Assembly (NCBI RefSeq): GCF_000196255.1
Contig: NC_006371.1
Coordinates: 1,977,595 to 2,041,594, forward strand
From: Photobacterium profundum SS9
GTDB lineage: Bacteria; Pseudomonadota; Gammaproteobacteria; Enterobacterales; Vibrionaceae
DNA: 64,000 nucleotides
Reading direction: 5' to 3'
The notes below the pieces were generated by a model. The model was not told the origin of the DNA and searched no databases. It saw only the letters and a program-made list of their open reading frames with translations. Shown here in pieces: positions 43,497 to 52,731 of this stretch (position 1 is its first letter; the number at the start of each line of letters is the position of its first letter). The translations under genes and the position numbers were made by a program.

Positions 43497-44454
43497 ATTC
43501 ATATGGATTTGGGCTTGGGCACTATTACCCCTCGCTTGGCTGGTTTATCGATTTAGTAAACCTGTAATGAAACCCGCAGCAATAACCTTACCCAAACTGC
43601 CAGCAGGCATAGGACAACAGCAGCCGAATAGTATTTGGCGTAAAGTGATGATGTCTTTACTCTGGATATGCTTACTAGGTGCGTTAGCTCGTCCTGTTTG
43701 GTATGGCGATCCTATCGAAGTACAGCCGGATCATCGCGATATGCTACTGGTAGTCGATCTATCAGGATCGATGTCGATCGAAGATATGATAATCAAAAAT
43801 GGTGAAAGTATTGATCGTCTAGCAGCAGTGAAAGATGTACTGGCTGAATTTATTGAGCAACGTAAAGGTGACCGTTTAGGTTTAGTTTTATTTGCCCAGC
43901 ATGCCTATTTACAAACCCCACTCACCTTTGATCGCAACACCGTTAAACAACAGCTCGAACGTACGGTTTTAGGGTTAATAGGACAAAGCACCGCCATCGG
44001 TGAAGGCCTTGGCATTGCCACCAAAACCTTTATCAACAGTGAAGCACCACAGCGGGTGATTATCTTGCTCAGTGATGGCGCAAATACCGCCGGTGTTATT
44101 GAGCCATTAGAAGCGGCAAAACTTGCAGCAGAAAGTAATGTCACCATTTACACCGTCGGGGTTGGCGCTGAAGAAATGATTCAAAAAAGTTTCTTTGGCA
44201 ATCGTAAAGTGAACCCTTCACAAGACCTTGATGAAAGAATGCTGACCAAGATTGCAGACATGACCGGGGGGCAATACTTCCGAGCACGCAACCCGCAAGA
44301 ACTTGAACACATCTATCAGCTTATCGACCAACTGGAACCGATAAACACTGCACAGCAAACATGGCGTCCACGTGACGAACTGTTCCGCTATCCATTAGCC
44401 ATCGCATTGATGCTCTCTGTTATCATTGCTTTTATGAGGAAACGTCGTGGCTAA
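43489..44454 (+). CDS. batA: BatA-like VWA membrane protein
   Basis: N-terminal membrane segment (MFEFIWIWAWALLPLAWLVY), a second near residue 60, a VWA domain with perfect MIDAS DLSGSMSIEDM (about residue 96) and LLSDGANTAG, and a C-terminal transmembrane anchor before RKRRG. The 321 residues are typical of BatA. ATG 43489 follows GGAG and overlaps the previous stop; the longer frame from 43444 lies within the upstream gene and is unlikely. Bat proteins are linked to oxygen or stress tolerance. Confidence 0.92.
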   Translation: MFEFIWIWAWALLPLAWLVYRFSKPVMKPAAITLPKLPAGIGQQQPNSIWRKVMMSLLWICLLGALARPVWYGDPIEVQPDHRDMLLVVDLSGSMSIEDMIIKNGESIDRLAAVKDVLAEFIEQRKGDRLGLVLFAQHAYLQTPLTFDRNTVKQQLERTVLGLIGQSTAIGEGLGIATKTFINSEAPQRVIILLSDGANTAGVIEPLEAAKLAAESNVTIYTVGVGAEEMIQKSFFGNRKVNPSQDLDERMLTKIADMTGGQYFRARNPQELEHIYQLIDQLEPINTAQQTWRPRDELFRYPLAIALMLSVIIAFMRKRRG

Positions 44455-46393
44455 TTTTACATTTCTTCATCCGTATTGGTTCTTCGCTCTTATTCCTTTA
44501 GGGCTAATATTGCCTTGGTTAAAAGGTAAAGCACACCATTCAGGATTGATTGCACCGCACCTTGCCAAGCATTTAGGGCTTGAACGAGGCAAGGTGAAAA
44601 ATACTCCTTTCGCTATCTTAGCGCTGGGTTGGTTACTATCAGTACTCGCATTAGCAGGACCAAGTTGGGAAAAAAATACCCTACCCGCTTACAGTCTTTC
44701 TGGTGCGCGAGTATTGGTGATAGACATGTCGAGATCAATGTACGCAACAGATATTGCTCCAAACCGCTTAACACAGGCACGGTTTAAGGCATTAGATATG
44801 TTACCAGGCTGGAAAGAAGGTAGCACTGGTTTAGTCGCTTACGCCGCTGACGGCTATGTGGTTAGCCCACTCACCGAAGACAGCAGCACCTTGAAGAATT
44901 TGATCCCAAATTTATCGCCAGAAATCATGCCAATTCAAGGCAGCAATGCGGCAGCGGGTGTGCAAGAAGCCATTACACTATTGAAACAAGCGGGGCATCA
45001 GGCTGGCGACATCATTATTATTACCGATGGTATGACCCAGCAAGAATCCGATCAAACCATGGCCTTAGTTAAAGATCAGGATTACCGCTTATCGATATTA
45101 GCCGTAGGTACACAGCAAGGCGCACCCATCAAACAACCTGATGGCACATTATTAAGTAACAGCAATGGTAACCCTGTTATTGCCCGTGTAGAGGTAGACA
45201 CCCTACTACCACTGGTAAAAAGCACAGGAGGAAATTTGCAGTTATCTCAAGCCAATAACCGTGATGTCGACACCATTGTGGCATTAACGGCTAAACCGCG
45301 AGAACAAGCCAATTTAGATAAAACCAAAGAATTAGAAGAGCGCGTAAACAACGGCTTTTGGCTATTACTTCCACTGGTTTTATTCACACTGCTTGGATTT
45401 CGACGTGGTGTCGTGATAGCTGCAATGTTCGTATTAATGCCAATCGATAATGCCAATGCTTCCCCTTGGGTAAACAGTAACCTGCGCGGTTATCAACTTT
45501 ATGAACAAGGTAACTTTGCAGAAGCCGCAAGAAACTTTAATTCTCCCGCTTGGAAAGGGATTGCTGAATACAAGTCAGGCGACTACGAAAAAGCCATTGA
45601 AACCTTAAAGCCATTAACCGATATAAAATCGCGTTATAACTTAGCAAATGCTTATGCACAAACAGGGAAACTTGAGGAATCAGAAGCTATTTATGAATCA
45701 ATCCTAAAAGATGATCCTAATGACGCTGATGCAAAAAAGAACCTTGAGATAGTGAAAAAGGCACAGCAACAGCAACAAAAATCGGAGCAAAACAGCTCAG
45801 ACAAGAACAAGGCTGATAAAAACAAGTCGGATCAAAAGAATCAACAATCCGATTCAAAACAAGATAAATCTGATAACGACAACAATCAACAGTCACCATC
45901 AGATCAATCTGACTCTCAGCAAGGTAAGGATCAAAAGCAAGAAGCGAAAGACCAACAATCGAACGCTGATGGTAAAAAAAATGACCCACAGCAGAATCAA
46001 CAACAAAAGAGCCAGCAACAAAACGAAAAACAAAGTGATCAAGACGCTAGCGCTAATGATTCACCAAACCAAAATCAACAAGCCAATGAAGCCGATAACA
46101 ATGAACCAAGTGACGAAGATAACATTGCTCAGCAGCAAGGTTCACCAAAAGGCGATAAGAAAAAAGATGCCGACAAAAAGATAAAAGCTGTTCCCGCAGA
46201 GAGTAGCGACATAAAAAATAGCCCAGAAAACAGCAATGCTAATCCCTTATCAGCCAGCAATCCTGTGCTAAAGAACTCGAGCAAGTACCCGACAATACGA
46301 GCGGCCTTATTCGTGCCCAACTGCTACTGCAAGCCAGACAAAAACAAGCACCTAAAGCTACCGAAAATTCATGGTGATAAAAACAATGAATAA
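44447..46393 (+). CDS. batB: BatB/BatC-like VWA-TPR protein with probable 3' frameshift
   Basis: Two N-terminal membrane segments, a VWA domain with DMSRSMYATD (about residue 92) and ITDGMTQQ, another membrane segment, then TPR repeats (about 345-435) and a long Gln/Lys/Asp/Ser-rich disordered tail. The current frame ends with about 39 odd residues (from NSSKYPTIRAAL). In the -1 frame the same DNA encodes LEQVPDNTSGLIRAQLLLQ and continues to a TGA at 46375-46377. That is the kind of ending seen in this family (VPDD-x-x-LLR-x-x-x-x-Q). One missing base near 46270-46276 would explain it. The VWA and TPR parts are unaffected. Confidence 0.88.
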   Translation: MANFTFLHPYWFFALIPLGLILPWLKGKAHHSGLIAPHLAKHLGLERGKVKNTPFAILALGWLLSVLALAGPSWEKNTLPAYSLSGARVLVIDMSRSMYATDIAPNRLTQARFKALDMLPGWKEGSTGLVAYAADGYVVSPLTEDSSTLKNLIPNLSPEIMPIQGSNAAAGVQEAITLLKQAGHQAGDIIIITDGMTQQESDQTMALVKDQDYRLSILAVGTQQGAPIKQPDGTLLSNSNGNPVIARVEVDTLLPLVKSTGGNLQLSQANNRDVDTIVALTAKPREQANLDKTKELEERVNNGFWLLLPLVLFTLLGFRRGVVIAAMFVLMPIDNANASPWVNSNLRGYQLYEQGNFAEAARNFNSPAWKGIAEYKSGDYEKAIETLKPLTDIKSRYNLANAYAQTGKLEESEAIYESILKDDPNDADAKKNLEIVKKAQQQQQKSEQNSSDKNKADKNKSDQKNQQSDSKQDKSDNDNNQQSPSDQSDSQQGKDQKQEAKDQQSNADGKKNDPQQNQQQKSQQQNEKQSDQDASANDSPNQNQQANEADNNEPSDEDNIAQQQGSPKGDKKKDADKKIKAVPAESSDIKNSPENSNANPLSASNPVLKNSSKYPTIRAALFVPNCYCKPDKNKHLKLPKIHGDKNNE

Positions 46394-48098
46394 AATGATG
46401 AAACGTTATTTTCAGTTAAAGCGCCCTTGTATCTCCCTTTTAGGGGCATTGCTATTCATTATCGGCTCACTACCAACAGCCGCTTCAGCTGCACAAGCAG
46501 TAGCAACTGTGTCTAAAAATATTGTAGGTGTGAATGAAGTCTTTCAATTAGTCGTCTCTGTCGATGCCAATATAAATACTAACTCTCTGGATTTATCACC
46601 GCTCGCGACCTATTTTACCTATGGACGCCCTAGCGTCAGCAGCATAAATTCATTCAATAATGGTGTAGTTTCACGTAATACAGAGTGGAAAGTGGCTATA
46701 GCAACCAAAGCAATTGGCGAATTTACGATACCGAGCTTTCGCATTGGCAGCTCCACCACCGAACCCATTATCATCACATCCTTAAAAAGCGGCAACGCGA
46801 ATACTGCCGCTAAATCGACAGAGCCCGATATAAAACTGGATGCTGAAATAGATAAAGACCAGCTATACGTAGGTGAAAGTTTACGCTATCGGGTTCAAAT
46901 TAGAATTGGCGAACAAATAGATCAACCAGCTTTAGTGGCGCCATTTGGTGACGGCCTTGATATTGTGCAAGATGGTGATGATAGGCAAGTAGAAACAGTA
47001 CTTAACGGACGCCGATATATAGTGATTACTCGCTATTACCAAATTAGTGCCACCAAAGCAGGCACCATTACGTTAGAAGGTGCGCAATTCAAAGGAAGTG
47101 TTGTAAAAGGCAGTCGTGGTTTTGGTTCAACATTAAGTGTGCCTGTTGATAAAAAAGCAAAAGACATCACACTGACTATCAAAGGCAAGCCAGATGATTA
47201 TCAAGGCTTGTGGTTACCAACCCCAGAGCTAAAAATTGAGCAACAATGGCAACCGCAACAAGGGTCATCGCAATTAAATAACATTCATGCAGGTGAACCA
47301 ATCACACGTATTATCACGTTACACATTAAAAATACCGCCCAAAGCAGTATGCCAAATCTAGCGTTAACTTACCCGAGTTCTGTCAGAATGTATGACGAAA
47401 AACCGGTGTATAGCAGTAATAATGGCTTCACAAGCATGACGGTAAAACACGTTATTATTCCACGTAAAGATGGTTCGCTCGTTCTACCTGAACTATCAAT
47501 CAACTGGTGGAATACGATTACAGGTACCCAAGAAACCAGTAAAGTGGACGGGCTTGCATTAACGATATTACCGGGTGATAACACAAATACGGTCAGTACA
47601 CCTATGGTGCCAACTTTACCTGATAGCCAACCCACAACAGAAACAAAGCCAACGGAAGTAACCGTGGTTACTGATTCTGGTTGGTGGCCTTGGCTAACGG
47701 CTACCTTTGCCAGCTTATGGGTAATAACCCTACTGCTTTGGTTACGTGCGAGAAAGAACGTAGCGCCTGCTGCTAACGCCTCGGCTAATAATACAGCCAT
47801 ATCATCAGATAATTACCATCGGTTAGTACAAGCGGTAACTGTGAATGACGCATTAAAAGTGCAAACCTACTATCAACAGTGGGCTAAACATTCTCTACCT
47901 AACGATTTCATTACCCAAATGGATCAAGAAGTCGCGAATATGATGGCTGCTATTTATAGTAAACACAGCCAAGAAGGAAATAGCGGTACGGTATGGAATA
48001 ACGCAATATTGCTGTCTTTATTGCAACAAGCACGTAATCATTCTGCCCAATCATTACAATCTTCGGCGCTAGAAGAACTCATCCCAACAAAATCCTGA
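46386..48098 (+). CDS. batD: BatD-like protein
   Basis: Secreted, membrane-anchored protein of the BatD (oxygen tolerance) family. It has a signal peptide (LLGALLFIIGSLPTAASA), long beta-rich repeats with BatD features (YVGESLRYRVQI, GEPITRIITLHIKN, IIPRKDGSLVLPELSINWWN), one transmembrane segment (WWPWLTATFASLWVITLLLWL, about residue 430) and a cytoplasmic tail. About 570 residues. The frame opens at 46371; both Met codons are possible. Last gene of the cluster, followed by a terminator. Confidence 0.9.
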   Translation: MNKMMKRYFQLKRPCISLLGALLFIIGSLPTAASAAQAVATVSKNIVGVNEVFQLVVSVDANINTNSLDLSPLATYFTYGRPSVSSINSFNNGVVSRNTEWKVAIATKAIGEFTIPSFRIGSSTTEPIIITSLKSGNANTAAKSTEPDIKLDAEIDKDQLYVGESLRYRVQIRIGEQIDQPALVAPFGDGLDIVQDGDDRQVETVLNGRRYIVITRYYQISATKAGTITLEGAQFKGSVVKGSRGFGSTLSVPVDKKAKDITLTIKGKPDDYQGLWLPTPELKIEQQWQPQQGSSQLNNIHAGEPITRIITLHIKNTAQSSMPNLALTYPSSVRMYDEKPVYSSNNGFTSMTVKHVIIPRKDGSLVLPELSINWWNTITGTQETSKVDGLALTILPGDNTNTVSTPMVPTLPDSQPTTETKPTEVTVVTDSGWWPWLTATFASLWVITLLLWLRARKNVAPAANASANNTAISSDNYHRLVQAVTVNDALKVQTYYQQWAKHSLPNDFITQMDQEVANMMAAIYSKHSQEGNSGTVWNNAILLSLLQQARNHSAQSLQSSALEELIPTKS

Positions 48099-48136
48099 AT
48101 ATTCATTCAAACGAATGATAGGATTCTCCCTTCAGA

Positions 48137-48163
48137 AGCTCATGCTAAAACATGAGCTTTTTT
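48137..48163 (+). terminator. Terminator of the moxR-bat cluster
   Basis: AAGCTCATG / CATGAGCTT stem, five-base loop, followed by a run of T. Confidence 0.92.
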
Positions 48164-48374
48164 AACAATAGTCATTAAAATAACAACTCAAAAAAGCCAT
48201 TCGCCCTATTTAAAACCCATTAGTTACCTACATCACAACAAATAAGGTTAAAAGCTTGTAATGCAAAAGTTTCTAAAAAGATAGCTGGTAATCTATCGCA
48301 GATCCTGTTAAAAATTGGCCTGAGAGCGAAATAAAACGCTCCGATATATAAATATAAAATATGCAGGATATATT

Positions 48375-49610
48375 ATGAGTCAAACACAACCATTTTTAGC
48401 CCGAGTCGCTAACGGAAGTTTGGTTATCCAAATTATCGTTGGTATCGTCGCAGGTATTCTCCTTGCGTCTGTAGCACCAGAATCAGCAATCAGTGTTGGT
48501 TTCCTTGGTGGTTTATTTGTTAGTGCACTTAAAGCTGTAGCACCTATTCTGGTCTTCATTCTTGTCGCGTCTTCGATTGCAAACCAAAAGAAAGGTGCGC
48601 ACACAAACATGAAGCCCATCATTATGCTGTACCTATTCGGTACACTAATGGCAGCATTAACCGCAGTAGTAATGAGCTTCCTTTTCCCAACCACTTTAAC
48701 GCTTGTTGCTGGCAACGCGACAGCATCACCCCCTGAAGGTATTGCTGAAGTCCTTAACACACTTTTATTCAAAATCGTTGATAACCCTGTAAATGCACTA
48801 ATGTCAGGTAACTTCATTGGTATTCTTGCATGGGCTATCGCACTAGGTTTTGCACTGCACCAAGCAAGTGATGCAACAAAGCAAGTGTTCCACGACATGT
48901 CTAACGGCGTAACATCAATTGTTCGTTTTGTTATTCGCTTAGCACCAATCGGTATTTTCGGTCTGGTGGCTAACACATTTGCTGAAACAGGTTTTGCTGC
49001 ACTAGCAGGTTACGCACACTTACTTGCTGTACTGCTTGGCTCTATGGCAGTTATTGCATTAGTGGTTAACCCTGCGATTGTTTTCTTCAAAACAAAAGAA
49101 AACCCATACCCATTGGTTTTCCGCTGTATTCGTGAAAGTGGTATTACTGCCTTCTTCACACGTAGCTCTGCTGCAAACATTCCGGTAAACATGCAGCTGT
49201 GTAAAGATTTAGACCTACATGAAGATACATACTCTGTATCTATCCCACTAGGTGCAACAATCAACATGGCGGGCGCTGCAATTACGATTACAGTACTAAC
49301 GCTTGCTGCTGTTCATACTATGGGCGTAGAAGTTGATATCGCAACAGCGGTACTACTAAGTGTGGTAGCTGCCGTTTCTGCTTGTGGTGCATCAGGTGTG
49401 GCTGGTGGTTCTCTACTACTTATCCCACTAGCATGTAGCCTGTTTGGTATTCCAAACGAAGTTGCGATGCAAGTTGTTGCTGTTGGCTTTATCATTGGTG
49501 TTATTCAGGATTCAGCTGAAACTGCACTAAACAGCTCAACAGATGTTCTTTTCACAGCGGCTGCTTGTAAGGCTGCTGAAGCGAAAGTTGCATCACCTAA
49601 CATTGCGTAA
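48375..49610 (+). CDS. sstT: Serine/threonine:Na+ symporter SstT
   Basis: Dicarboxylate/amino acid:cation symporter of 411 residues with repeated hydrophobic segments. Family-diagnostic stretches include [14 protein letters not shown] (HP1-type serine-rich hairpin), [18 protein letters not shown] and [22 protein letters not shown], which fit SstT more than GltP/GltT. AGGA lies seven bases before the ATG. The 210-base leader contains a GAGCG/CGCTC hairpin near 48325-48343 of unknown role. A strong terminator follows. Confidence 0.95.
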   Translation: MSQTQPFLARVANGSLVIQIIVGIVAGILLASVAPESAISVGFLGGLFVSALKAVAPILVFILVASSIANQKKGAHTNMKPIIMLYLFGTLMAALTAVVMSFLFPTTLTLVAGNATASPPEGIAEVLNTLLFKIVDNPVNALMSGNFIGILAWAIALGFALHQASDATKQVFHDMSNGVTSIVRFVIRLAPIGIFGLVANTFAETGFAALAGYAHLLAVLLGSMAVIALVVNPAIVFFKTKENPYPLVFRCIRESGITAFFTRSSAANIPVNMQLCKDLDLHEDTYSVSIPLGATINMAGAAITITVLTLAAVHTMGVEVDIATAVLLSVVAAVSACGASGVAGGSLLLIPLACSLFGIPNEVAMQVVAVGFIIGVIQDSAETALNSSTDVLFTAAACKAAEAKVASPNIA

Positions 49611-49640
49611 TAAACGTAGGTAACAACATAATAGCCATGA

Positions 49641-49672
49641 AAAGCGGTAACCATTAGGTTGCCGCTTTTTTT
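49641..49672 (+). terminator. Terminator of sstT
   Basis: AAAGCGGTAACC / GGTTGCCGCTTT stem with an ATTA loop and a T7 tract. Confidence 0.93.
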
Positions 49673-49982
49673 ACCCATATGGGGATGGGCAAAAATAGCC
49701 AATCAACATTTCTAGTTTTAAAATCGAATCTACCTGTATAATTAAGAGTTTAATAAACAGACACTTAAGCTCTTAACGTACAATGTTTTCCGAATCGTCG
49801 TGTGACCCCCATTAAAGCCATCCACTGTAATATCTATTTTATTTCCAATTCGAGGGTTTCGAATTGTGTTAGAATATTTATGCGCCATGTTGCTTAGAGG
49901 GAACTTCTTATAAACATCAGGCTAAATTAAACCAATACGATCCCGTAGTTCCCCTGAGCCCAATTTAATTTGAGGTCAGATC
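49673..49982. other. Intergenic region before the DUF1611 gene
   Basis: No gene seen. A perfect seven-base inverted repeat AATTCGA / TCGAATT (about 49847-49865) sits just before a TAGAAT hexamer (about 49870). It could be a regulator site over the promoter of the DUF1611-racemase pair. This region probably holds the left boundary of the acquired segment, but I see no clear IS end here. Confidence 0.35.
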
Positions 49983-51257
49983 ATGTCTATCATTACCCGT
50001 CGTCCGCTGAATAGCCCCCATATTGCCGCAGCCGGATCACTTACTACCCCTTCAAACCCATCTTCTACCCCGCTTTCAATATCGCCATACTTACTCTTTA
50101 CCACTCCTGAACTTGCCGCCAGAGACGAACTGATGATACCTGTGCAGTTGCGATCCCATGGTAAACAGGCACGCGTCTCAACAGCCGTTGTCTATTGTGA
50201 AGCGAACTTCGGTGCTATCGACGGCAAGACCGCTAACGGGCTGGTCCGTCACTCAGAAAAATACAAAATTCTCTCGGTCATTGACAGCGAGAAGGCTGGT
50301 CTTGATGCTGGTATGGTCCTCGATAACGCACCGAACGCCATTCCCATCTGCCGTGACCTTGCTGACTCATTGGCACAGGCCGGAAGCCTACCCGACTACT
50401 TCATTTTCGGGATGGCACCGTCCAGTGGTATGTTATCGACACTTGAACGCGGCATCGTACTCGAAGCGATTAATCTCGGCATGAACATCGTCAACGGTCT
50501 GCATGAATTTCTTAACGACGATCCGCTGTTTGTCGCGGCGAGTAAGGAGAATAATGTAGAGATCATCGACGTCCGTAAGCCCCGAGCCAAGAAGGATCTG
50601 CGGATTTTCAGTGGCCGGATCGCAGAGGTTACCTGCCCACGTATTGCGGTGCTGGGCACAGACTGCGCTATCGGTAAGCGTACCACAGCTACCATATTGG
50701 CCAGCACTCTTAGAGAGCGAGGTATGAACGTGGTGATGATCGGAACTGGCCAAACTGGATTAATCCAAGGTGCGCGCTACGGCATCGCACTCGATGCTGT
50801 CCCTTCACAATTTTGCGCAGGTGAACTGGAAGCTCTCATCGTTGAAGCATTTGAATCGGAGAATCCCGATGTAATTATTATCGAAGGGCAAGGCGCACTC
50901 AGTCATCCTGCTTTTTCGACCACCTCTTTTATCCTCCGAGGCAGTTGTCCCAACGGCGTGATATTGCAGCATGCACCAGGACGAACCCATCGCTGCGACT
51001 TCGAACAGATGGTAATGCCGACACCAGCAACTGAGATTAATCTCATCCAGACTTTTGCTGACACGCAGGTCATTGGACTCACGATTAACCATGAGAATAT
51101 GACCGATGCCGAGGTCAGTACAGCCATCGCATCCTATGAGGATGAACTCGGTATTCCAGTCACCGATGCCTTGACCAGATCACCCGAGCACCTCGTGCAG
51201 ATGGTCCTTTCGGCGTTCCCTGAGTTTGAAAAGAAGTTGACCGCTTGCGCACTATAA
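49983..51257 (+). CDS. DUF1611 family P-loop protein (DgcN-like)
   Basis: A 424-residue cytoplasmic protein. A Rossmann-like first half (VIDSEKAGLDAGMVLDN, FIFGMAPSSGML) precedes a P-loop VLGTDCAIGKRTT (about residue 224), then IGTGQTGLIQG, IIIEGQGALSHPA and HAPGRTHRCDF. These are typical of DUF1611. Some members (DgcN) are reported as D-glutamate N-acetyltransferases. The next gene, two bases downstream, is a PLP racemase, so a role in D-amino acid metabolism fits, but the substrate is unknown. The usual DgcA partner (enolase-family epimerase) is not here. The DNA is visibly GC-richer than its surroundings and lies beside two transposase genes, suggesting transfer. Confidence 0.82.
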   Translation: MSIITRRPLNSPHIAAAGSLTTPSNPSSTPLSISPYLLFTTPELAARDELMIPVQLRSHGKQARVSTAVVYCEANFGAIDGKTANGLVRHSEKYKILSVIDSEKAGLDAGMVLDNAPNAIPICRDLADSLAQAGSLPDYFIFGMAPSSGMLSTLERGIVLEAINLGMNIVNGLHEFLNDDPLFVAASKENNVEIIDVRKPRAKKDLRIFSGRIAEVTCPRIAVLGTDCAIGKRTTATILASTLRERGMNVVMIGTGQTGLIQGARYGIALDAVPSQFCAGELEALIVEAFESENPDVIIIEGQGALSHPAFSTTSFILRGSCPNGVILQHAPGRTHRCDFEQMVMPTPATEINLIQTFADTQVIGLTINHENMTDAEVSTAIASYEDELGIPVTDALTRSPEHLVQMVLSAFPEFEKKLTACAL

Positions 51258-51259
51258 GC

Positions 51260-52330
51260 ATGCCACGATTGGAGATCGACCTCGACAAGATTTATCACAA
51301 TGCCCACACACTAGTTGATCGGTTGGCTTGTCGAGGTATCTCGGTCACGGGTGTGATGAAGGCGAGTCTCGGTTCACCCGAGATTGCTCGCGTACTGCTA
51401 AGTGCGGGCGTGAACATGATCGGTGACTCCCGAATAGAGAATATCGAAACAATGCGTCGCGCAGGCGTCGCGGCACCTATGATACTTATTCGTTCACCAA
51501 TGCTCAGCCAGGTGGACAGAATCGTTACGCACGCCGATCTGAGTCTCAATACCGAACTCGATGTCATCAGCAAGCTCTCGTCCGCCGCAAAGGCGGCAGG
51601 GCGAAAACATGGAGTCGTGCTTATGGTCGAGCTTGGCGACCTCCGTGAAGGTATTATGCCGGCCGACCTTGAGGACACTGTGCGTCAGGTACTTCGTTTG
51701 CCGAACATAGCTCTTAGAGGGATAGGAGCAAACCTAGCCTGTCACAGTGGAGTATCACCTGATACAAGAAATATGTCTGAGTTATCCGCGCTGGTGGACT
51801 CAATTGAGGCGGTATTCGGATTAACTCTCGACATCGTGTCAGGCGGCAATTCTGCCAATCTTGATTGGGCTCTTGGTGGGGCAGACGCAGGGCGGATCAA
51901 CAATCTTCGCTTGGGTGAATCTGTTCTGCTCGGTTGCGAACCTCTTCATCGCCAACCGATTGATGGTCTATATACCGACGCTATCACGCTTATTGCCGAA
52001 GTGATCGAATCAAAAGTTAAGCCTTCGCGTCCATGGGGCGAGATAGCCCAAACCGCGTTCGGAGAAAAACCGCTTGTTACAGATCGAGGAAATATTTCAC
52101 AAGCGATTCTGGCTATTGGGTATCAGGACGTTGATCCAAGTGGTCTTCAAGGTCCGCCCGGAATCGAAATCATTGGGGCTAGCAGTGATCATCTCATCAC
52201 TGATACTGGCCATTGCCACCTATCGGTCGGCGCTGAAATCCAGTTCCAACTAAATTACAGCGCGCTAGTTCGCACGATGACCTCACCCTTTGTTACCAAG
52301 GTGCTGAAGGCACCGCAGAGTGAAAGGTAA
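51260..52330 (+). CDS. Alanine/ornithine-racemase-family PLP enzyme (fold type III)
   Basis: A 356-residue alanine-racemase N-terminal-fold protein. The PLP lysine is in ISVTGVMKASLGSPEIA (about residue 34), followed by GDSRIENIETMR, MVELGDLREGI, GIGANLACHSG and the phosphate-binding SGGNSANL. It resembles the YhfX/ornithine racemase group rather than Alr (no C-terminal beta domain). The frame opens at a TTG (51245) inside the previous gene; ATG 51260 lies two bases after that stop. It is coupled to the DUF1611 gene and shares its GC-rich codon use. The substrate cannot be read from the sequence. Confidence 0.85.
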   Translation: MPRLEIDLDKIYHNAHTLVDRLACRGISVTGVMKASLGSPEIARVLLSAGVNMIGDSRIENIETMRRAGVAAPMILIRSPMLSQVDRIVTHADLSLNTELDVISKLSSAAKAAGRKHGVVLMVELGDLREGIMPADLEDTVRQVLRLPNIALRGIGANLACHSGVSPDTRNMSELSALVDSIEAVFGLTLDIVSGGNSANLDWALGGADAGRINNLRLGESVLLGCEPLHRQPIDGLYTDAITLIAEVIESKVKPSRPWGEIAQTAFGEKPLVTDRGNISQAILAIGYQDVDPSGLQGPPGIEIIGASSDHLITDTGHCHLSVGAEIQFQLNYSALVRTMTSPFVTKVLKAPQSER

Positions 52331-52331
52331 A

Positions 52332-52478
52332 ATGAACCAGGCACTAGGCTGGAAATCTGACGAAGGAGCAAAGGCCACACTCGCTGGCGTGGAGCTGTGG
52401 TCAATGATTAAAAATGGGCAGCTCGACAACCCTGAAAGCTTATCTGTTTGGGATGAATTTTACGCGCTGGCAGCCTAA
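52332..52478 (+). pseudogene. C-terminal fragment of an IS6-like transposase
   Basis: Directly after the racemase stop, a 48-codon frame reads MNQALGWKSDEGAKATLAG, then VELWSMIKNGQLDNP and ends FYALAA. It looks like a DDE transposase tail without its catalytic part. About 50 bases on, TTTGCGACACAACC (52518-52531) resembles the complement of the IS26-type end GGCACTGTTGCAAA (10 of 14), supporting the IS6 assignment. A similar tail lies at 40412-40515. Confidence 0.6.
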
Positions 52479-52517
52479 TTGTATCTGGAAATCAGTACGT
52501 TTGTACTTCTTCATAAT

Positions 52518-52531
52518 TTTGCGACACAACC
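52518..52531 (+). repeat. Possible IS6-type right terminal inverted repeat
   Basis: The complement, GGTTGTGTCGCAAA, matches the IS26 end at 10 of 14 positions and is correctly placed behind the transposase tail. No matching left end was found. Confidence 0.4.
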
Positions 52532-52644
52532 TAGACGGATTACCTTTTGATACTGCGTTAACAATCACTGTACTAATGACCATTGGTCTGTTTATGTCAT
52601 TGCAGCGTCAATGATTTACTACTTCTACATCGTAGCTAGTCACT

Positions 52645-52680
52645 AAAAAAACAAAAAACCGATCCACTATTCAGTGGCTC
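52645..52680 (-). terminator. Terminator, original end of the small membrane-protein gene
   Basis: CCACT / AGTGG stem with a four-base loop; the minus strand then runs GGTTTTTTGTTTTTTT. It lies past the IS4 element and was probably the terminator of the gene interrupted at 54131. Confidence 0.7.
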
Positions 52681-52723
52681 GACCTTTTGCTTACAAACGA
52701 GGTTTGACATTAATTCTGAAGGT

Positions 52724-52731
52724 CTTCTACC
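52724..52731. repeat. Target-site duplication of IS4 element, left copy
   Basis: CTTCTACC directly abuts the left terminal repeat; the identical octamer abuts the right end at 54132-54139. Confidence 0.9.

Noticed and set aside
44447..46393. Calling batB a pseudogene
   Set aside because: Only the extreme C-terminus is affected; the VWA and TPR parts are intact and downstream translation of batD is unlikely to be lost.
48380..48976. 198-codon minus-strand frame opposite sstT
   Set aside because: The plus strand encodes an unmistakable SstT; the opposite frame has no recognisable protein features.
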